NCBI GenBank assembly: GCA_031290755.1
Contig: JAITMY010000117.1
Location: 1 to 9,886 of the forward strand
Origin: Prevotellaceae bacterium
Lineage (GTDB): Bacteria > Bacteroidota > Bacteroidia > Bacteroidales > UBA932
DNA length: 9,886 bases
Direction of reading: 5' to 3'
Shown: positions 6,372 to 9,886 of the stretch, piece by piece
How the letters are laid out: each line of letters opens with the position of its first letter
Position numbering within the stretch: position 1 is the stretch's first letter
The notes under the pieces: generated by a model
Seen by the model: only the letters and a program-made list of their open reading frames with translations
Told to the model about the DNA's origin: nothing
Database searches by the model: none
Position numbers and translations under genes: made by a program

Positions 6372-7628
6372 ATGAAAAAGCAAAAAATAGTCAACGACCC
6401 CGTTCACGGGTTTATCAGCATTCGCAGCGCGCTGGCCTACGAAATCATTGAGCACCCCTACTTCCAGCGGCTGCGCGGCGTGAAGCAGCTGGGGCTTACG
6501 CACATGGTATATCCGGGCGCCTGCCACACCCGCTTTCAGCACGCGCTGGGCGCCATGCACCTCATGGGGCAGGCCATTGAGGCGCTACGCGCCAAGGGGC
6601 ACCACATCAGCAGCGACGAGGCCGAGGCCGCCGAGTGCGCCATGCTGCTGCACGACATCGGGCACGGGCCGTTTAGCCACGCGCTGGAGTTCAGCCTCGT
6701 GGAGGGCGTGGCCCACGAGCACATATCGGCAGCCATGATGCACGCGCTGAACCGCGAAATGGGCGGGCGGCTCGACCTCACGCTGGCCATCTTCGGCGGC
6801 AGCTACCCGAAAAACTTCCTGCACCGCCTTGTCTCCAGCCAGCTCGACGTGGACAGGCTGGACTACCTGCTGCGCGACAGCTTCTTTTCGGGCGTGGCCG
6901 AGGGCGCGGTGGGCGTGGAGCGCATCATCAAAATGCTGGAGGTGGTGAACGACGAGCTGGTGGTCGAGGAGAAGGGCATCCACTCGGTAGAGAAATTCCT
7001 GATAGCCCGCAGCTTCATGTACTGGCAGGTGTACCTGCACAAGGCGGTGATTGCCGCCGAGCAGCTGCTGGTCAACATCTTTGCGCGCGCCAAGGCGCTG
7101 GTGCGGCAGGGTGAGCCGCTGCCGGCCACCGAGGCCTTACAGCCCTTCCTTGCGCACGATTTGGGCGCCGACCTCCTCGCCGGAGGGCAGGCCCTGCCAC
7201 GCTTCGTGCAGCTGGCCGACTGCGACGTGGACTGCGCCGTCAAGGCGTGGGGCGCCCACCCCGACAGGGTGCTGCGCCTCCTGTGCCGGATGCTCGCCGA
7301 GCGCAGGCTGCCCAAGGTGGACATCAGGGCAGAGGAGTTCGAGGCCGGGCGCGTGGCCACCCTGCTACAGCAAACGGCGCAGCTGCTGGCGCTGAGCAGC
7401 CACGAGGCCGCCTACTTTACCCAAGCCAAGGCGCTGGTGAACCGCGCCTACAGCTCCACCGGCGACCCGATAATGATTGTGCAGAAAAACGGCGCCCTGC
7501 GCGACATCTACGAGGTGTCGGACATGCTCAACGCAACCGCCTTCAGGCACGCCACCACCAAGCACTTTCTATGCCATCCGAAAGAAGTTGACAGCGAACC
7601 CCATGCAGTAGTAAACTTTAAACCGTAA
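6372..7628 (+). CDS. HD-domain phosphohydrolase (SAMHD1/dGTPase-like, COG1078 type)
   Basis: 418 residues from the ATG at 6372. The frame is open further upstream, but that part runs through the divergent promoter and the neighbouring gene, and the family's N-terminal motif NDPVHGFI sits at residues 8-15, so 6372 is well supported. HD metal ligands are visible: His57 in HTRFQH, His94-Asp95 in LLHDIGHGPFSH, and Asp161 in SSQLDVDRLDYLLRD. This pattern matches the SAMHD1-like family, whose best-known members hydrolyse dNTPs to nucleoside and triphosphate; for this bacterial branch the substrate is not established. The rest (~180-418) is the helical tail of the family. It ends five bases before lpxD, so the two are an operon. 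Related Bacteroidales commonly have this HD gene just before lpxD, from what I recall, which argues for a housekeeping role. Confidence 0.92.
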   Translation: MKKQKIVNDPVHGFISIRSALAYEIIEHPYFQRLRGVKQLGLTHMVYPGACHTRFQHALGAMHLMGQAIEALRAKGHHISSDEAEAAECAMLLHDIGHGPFSHALEFSLVEGVAHEHISAAMMHALNREMGGRLDLTLAIFGGSYPKNFLHRLVSSQLDVDRLDYLLRDSFFSGVAEGAVGVERIIKMLEVVNDELVVEEKGIHSVEKFLIARSFMYWQVYLHKAVIAAEQLLVNIFARAKALVRQGEPLPATEALQPFLAHDLGADLLAGGQALPRFVQLADCDVDCAVKAWGAHPDRVLRLLCRMLAERRLPKVDIRAEEFEAGRVATLLQQTAQLLALSSHEAAYFTQAKALVNRAYSSTGDPIMIVQKNGALRDIYEVSDMLNATAFRHATTKHFLCHPKEVDSEPHAVVNFKP

Positions 7629-7633
7629 GAAAA

Positions 7634-8680
7634 ATGGAGCTAACCGCACGCGACATCGCCACCTACCTGAACGGCGAGCTGGAGGGAAACCCCGAGGTGA
7701 AAGTATCAGGATTTGCCCGCATAGAGCAGGCCACGGCGGGCACGCTGTGCTTTCTGGCCAACCCCAAGTACGAGGACTGGCTCTACAAAACGAAGGCCGA
7801 CGTGGCCATCATCAGCCGCACGTTCAAGCTGCGCGAGGCAGTGCCCTACACCATCGTGTGGGTGGACGACGCCTACCGCAGCATCGCGGCCATGCTCGAC
7901 CTCTACGCCGCCCAAAACGCGGTGAAGCGCACTGGCCGCGAGCACCACTCGCACGTGTCGTGGCGGGCTAAGCTGGGCAAAGGCTGCTACGTGGGGGCCT
8001 ACGCCTACATCGCCAAGGGGGCAACGGTGGGGCGCAACGTAAAAATCTTCCCCCACGTTTACGTAGGCGACAACGCCACCGTGGGCGACGACACCATCCT
8101 CTACCCGGGCGTGAAGATATACCCCGGCTGCCGCGTAGGCCAGCGCTGCATCCTCCACGCCGGCGCGGTGGTTGGCTCCGACGGGTTTGGCTTCGCCCCC
8201 GACGAGAACAAGCGCTACCAGAAAATCCCGCAGATAGGCAACGTGGTGGTTGAAGACGACGTGGAGCTGGGCGCCAACACCTGCATCGACCGCGCCACGA
8301 TGGGTTCCACCATCGTCCACAGCGGGGTGAAGCTGGACAACCTCGTGCACATAGCCCACAACGTGGAGGTAGGGCGCAACACGGTGATGGCTGCCCTCAA
8401 CGGCATAGCCGGCTCCACCAAAATCGGCGAAGGCTGCATGTTTGGCGGGCAGGCAGGCATCATCGGCCACCTCACCATTGGCAACAACGTGCAGCTGGCC
8501 GCCAAAACAGGCGTAACCTCCAACATCAAAGACGGCGAAATCCACATGGGCTGCCCCAACCTTCCGGCAAGCACCTACCGCCGCAGCTTCGTGCTGTTCA
8601 AAAACTTCTCCAGCCTGCAAGCCAAGCTGCTGGAGCTGGAAAAAGAGGTGCACAGCCTAAAAAGCGCCGGTGGGCAGTAG
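7634..8680 (+). CDS. lpxD: UDP-3-O-(3-hydroxyacyl)glucosamine N-acyltransferase LpxD
   Basis: 348 residues, the normal length. LpxD transfers a 3-hydroxyacyl chain from acyl carrier protein to the 2-amino group of UDP-3-O-acyl-glucosamine, the third step of lipid A synthesis in the cytoplasm; it is a homotrimer. The N-terminal uridine-binding domain (~1-100) contains the conserved block SGFARIEQATAGTLCFLANPKYE (25-47). From ~105 to ~310 the left-handed beta-helix hexapeptide repeats are obvious (VGAYAYIAKGATVGRNVKIFP and so on). The catalytic His is His242 in LVHIAHNVEVG, and His279 in GHLTIG is the second conserved His. The family blocks GSDGFGFAPDE (181-191) and CIDRATMGST (217-226) are intact. 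A C-terminal helix (320-345) closes the trimer. It starts five bases after the HD gene. The usual next genes (lpxC/fabZ, lpxA) are absent; a terminator and tRNA follow. Confidence 0.97.
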   Translation: MELTARDIATYLNGELEGNPEVKVSGFARIEQATAGTLCFLANPKYEDWLYKTKADVAIISRTFKLREAVPYTIVWVDDAYRSIAAMLDLYAAQNAVKRTGREHHSHVSWRAKLGKGCYVGAYAYIAKGATVGRNVKIFPHVYVGDNATVGDDTILYPGVKIYPGCRVGQRCILHAGAVVGSDGFGFAPDENKRYQKIPQIGNVVVEDDVELGANTCIDRATMGSTIVHSGVKLDNLVHIAHNVEVGRNTVMAALNGIAGSTKIGEGCMFGGQAGIIGHLTIGNNVQLAAKTGVTSNIKDGEIHMGCPNLPASTYRRSFVLFKNFSSLQAKLLELEKEVHSLKSAGGQ

Positions 8681-8695
8681 CCACCGGCGGCTTGC

Positions 8696-8730
8696 TGCCC
8701 CTTGCCACGCCACGGGGGGCAACTTTTTTT
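8696..8730 (+). terminator. intrinsic terminator after lpxD
   Basis: TGCCCC at 8696-8701 can pair with GGGGCA at 8716-8721, or TTGCC at 8702-8706 with GGCAA at 8718-8722. The hairpin is followed by seven T at 8724-8730. A second GC-rich 8-bp stem, GCCGGTGG/CCACCGGC, lies at 8666-8688 and spans the lpxD stop codon. Confidence 0.75.
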
Positions 8731-8749
8731 GAATATTTTTGCCAAAATA

Positions 8750-8780
8750 TTTGGAGCGAAAGAAAAATGTACTATCTTTG
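8750..8780 (+). promoter_or_regulatory. promoter for tRNA-Val
   Basis: TTTG at 8750-8753, a 19-base spacer and TATCTTTG at 8773-8780 make a full Bacteroidota promoter, with the box ending 21 bases before the mature tRNA. TTTGGAGCGAAAG here matches TTTGGCGCGAAAG in the ridA promoter at 12 of 13 positions. Confidence 0.88.
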
Positions 8781-8801
8781 CTCCCCCAAACGAATAGTTG
8801 A

Positions 8802-8876
8802 GGGAGTTTAGCTCAGCTGGTTTAGAGCATCTGCCTTACAAGCAGAGGGTCGGGGGTTCGAACCCCTCAACTCCCA
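8802..8876 (+). tRNA. tRNA-Val (anticodon UAC)
   Basis: 75 bases fold into a standard cloverleaf. The acceptor stem is GGGAGTT/AACTCCC (8802-8808 with 8869-8875) and the D stem GCTC/GAGC. The anticodon stem is TCTGC/GCAGA around the loop CTTACAA, putting anticodon TAC at 8837-8839. The T stem is GGGGG/CCCTC with one G-U pair around TTCGAAC. The discriminator base is A8876, as expected for valine. The 3' CCA is not encoded (CTAA follows), so it is added after transcription. Confidence 0.97.
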
Positions 8877-8884
8877 CTAATGGT

Positions 8885-8920
8885 AAGAAAGGGTTTCGAG
8901 GTTGCTCGAAACCCTTTCTT
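8885..8920 (+). terminator. perfect 16-bp hairpin downstream of tRNA-Val
   Basis: AAGAAAGGGTTTCGAG (8885-8900) and CTCGAAACCCTTTCTT (8905-8920) pair perfectly around the loop GTTG. It starts eight bases after the tRNA, and its T-rich 3' arm continues into ATTTG, so it is a likely transcription terminator. The A-rich 5' arm would make it work in the other direction too. Confidence 0.85.
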
Positions 8921-9002
8921 ATTTGTACGGAGCTGAGGCGATTATTGTGGGTGGGGGCTGCCACGCATGCTTGGTTCTGTTACAAGAAAATCCGATTTCA
9001 TG

Positions 9003-9030
9003 TTTGGATTTGTTACAAACAGTATCTTTG
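9003..9030 (+). promoter_or_regulatory. likely promoter for the AAA_14/DUF4143 gene
   Basis: TATCTTTG at 9023-9030 is a good -7 box. The nearest TTTG upstream (9003-9006) leaves only 16 bases, shorter than the 19 of the other promoters, so the -33 element is weak or absent. The box ends 24 bases before the ATG at 9055. An 8-bp direct repeat, TGTTACAA, occurs at 8978-8985 and 9011-9018. Confidence 0.65.
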
Positions 9031-9054
9031 CGCCAAGTACAAATAAAATTATCT

Positions 9055-9886
9055 ATGTTTCAAAGACATACCATACAGGCGCTTCGGATGTGGAAAAACA
9101 ACCCTCTCCATAAGCCCCTTATCATTCGCGGAGCAAGGCAGGTGGGTAAAACAACGCTGGTGAAAATTTTTGCCACAGAGTTCGATACCTTCCTGCACCT
9201 CGACTTGGAGCGGGCGGAGGAACGCGAGCTGTTTGAAAAAAATGATACTGCCGAAGACGTTCTGACTGCCATATACCTCCACAAAAAACAGGGTAAACGC
9301 ACGGGCAAGGCGCTGCTGTTTATCGACGAAATTCAGTGTTCGCCCAAGGCGGTTGCTTTGCTGCGCTACTTTTACGAAGACCTCCCCGAGCTGTACGTTA
9401 TTGCGGCAGGCTCGTTGCTCGAAAGTCTCATCGATACCCACATTTCTTTTCCCGTAGAGCGGGTGGAGTATATGGCGTTGCGCCCTTGCTCTTTTGCAGA
9501 ATTTTTGGATGCAATGGGCGAAACCCAAATACTGCAAGCCCTGCAAAGCATATCGCTGCCGGCTGCCATTCACGGCAGCATGATGAAGCTGTTTAATCAA
9601 TATGTGCTGGTGGGCGGTATGCCCGAAGCCGTTGCCTCCTACGCGCAAACCAAAGACGTTGTACGGCTCAACACCATTTACGAAACCCTGCTCAACGGCT
9701 ACCGCGACGATGCCGAAAAGTACGCCCCAAACGCCACGCTGCAAAAGGCGTTGCTGCTGGAGCTCTCCTACCCCAGCACCTCCGTAGAATTTCCGCTGGT
9801 AGCCGACTTGCGCAAAGCGCCTAAGCTGTTGTGGTTGGATACCGAACTTGTGGGCTACGTTGCGGGCTTGCAAAAAGAGCTGTTCG
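9055..9886 (+). CDS. ATP-binding protein, AAA_14 (PF13173) with DUF4143-like C-terminal part (3' end beyond window)
   Basis: The frame is open from ATG 9055 to the end of the window (277 codons seen). N-terminal motifs are those of AAA_14 ATPases: Walker A GARQVGKT (residues 26-33), LDLERAEERELF (~50-61), Walker B ALLFIDEIQCSPKAV (86-100), and the sensor strand VIAAGSLLES (115-124). VGGMPEAV (186-193) follows in the linker to DUF4143. The C-terminal block SYPSTSVEFPLVADLRKAPKLLWLDT (238-263) matches the distal half of DUF4143 as I remember it, but it follows NATLQKA (226-232) almost directly, so roughly 50 residues usually found between appear to be missing. The family's function is unknown; multiple copies per genome are common in Bacteroidota. 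No Shine-Dalgarno sequence; AT-rich leader. Two of three sampled 60-base lines are about 48% GC against about 70% in the HD and lpxD genes, suggesting a different origin. Confidence 0.88.
   Translation, partial: MFQRHTIQALRMWKNNPLHKPLIIRGARQVGKTTLVKIFATEFDTFLHLDLERAEERELFEKNDTAEDVLTAIYLHKKQGKRTGKALLFIDEIQCSPKAVALLRYFYEDLPELYVIAAGSLLESLIDTHISFPVERVEYMALRPCSFAEFLDAMGETQILQALQSISLPAAIHGSMMKLFNQYVLVGGMPEAVASYAQTKDVVRLNTIYETLLNGYRDDAEKYAPNATLQKALLLELSYPSTSVEFPLVADLRKAPKLLWLDTELVGYVAGLQKELF

Noticed and set aside
7706..8653. 315-codon minus-strand frame over lpxD, and a similar 275-codon minus-strand frame at 882-1709 over the CoA-transferase
   Set aside because: Both are antisense shadows of genes with complete catalytic motifs, and their translations are low-complexity Val/Ala/Gly/His-rich.
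8857..8910. Possible att site duplication: the hairpin's GGGTTTCGAG resembles the tRNA T-arm
   Set aside because: The likeness is short and imperfect, explained by both being GC-rich hairpins; no repeat of the tRNA 3' end is seen in the window and no integrase is present.
8798..9046. 82-codon frame across the tRNA
   Set aside because: It includes the whole tRNA and its hairpin; the translation SAGLEHLPYKQRVGGSNPST is typical of a translated tRNA gene.

Overview
The window reads as chromosome from a GC-rich member of the Bacteroidota, probably order Bacteroidales; the genus cannot be fixed from sequence reading alone. Three things support this. Promoters repeatedly carry the phylum-specific -7 box TAnnTTTG, seen before ridA, between the divergent genes, before the tRNA and before the last gene. 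Most genes start after A-rich leaders without a Shine-Dalgarno sequence. One secreted protein ends in the gliding-motility-associated C-terminal (CHU_C) domain used by type IX secretion. LpxD shows a Gram-negative lipid A pathway.

Layout. Bases 1-378 are the 3' end of an OmpA-domain (peptidoglycan-binding) protein. A promoter at 410-440 then drives a probable three-gene run on the + strand: ridA (470-850), an acetyl-CoA hydrolase/4-hydroxybutyrate CoA-transferase family gene (894-2201) and a DUF975 membrane protein (2231-2845). A 159-base convergent gap follows, holding a 23-bp tandem repeat built of alternating palindromes. On the - strand lie a DUF1703-type AAA-like ATPase with a PD-(D/E)XK nuclease-like tail (4576-3005) and, upstream of it, a type IX-secreted CHU_C protein (6280-4616). 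The latter diverges from a + strand pair, an HD-domain phosphohydrolase (6372-7628) and lpxD (7634-8680), across a 91-base promoter region containing a perfect 19-bp inverted repeat. After an intrinsic terminator come tRNA-Val(UAC) (8802-8876), a perfect 16-bp hairpin, and the start of an AAA_14/DUF4143-type ATPase (9055 to the window end).

How the genes fit together. The ridA/CoA-transferase pair suggests amino-acid or acid fermentation with clearance of reactive enamine/imine by-products. HD plus lpxD is a housekeeping envelope pair. The two ATPase genes are accessory families of unknown function; both have lower GC than the housekeeping genes, and the last one begins right after a tRNA, which fits acquired DNA.

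No gene-free stretch exceeds 300 bases. Nothing here is clearly a new multi-gene system. The items most worth a second look are the apparent internal deletion in the last ATPase, the C9 tract in the secreted-protein gene, the inverted-repeat divergent promoter with its near-leaderless HD gene, the Asp-to-Cys change in the OmpA domain, and the palindromic tandem array.
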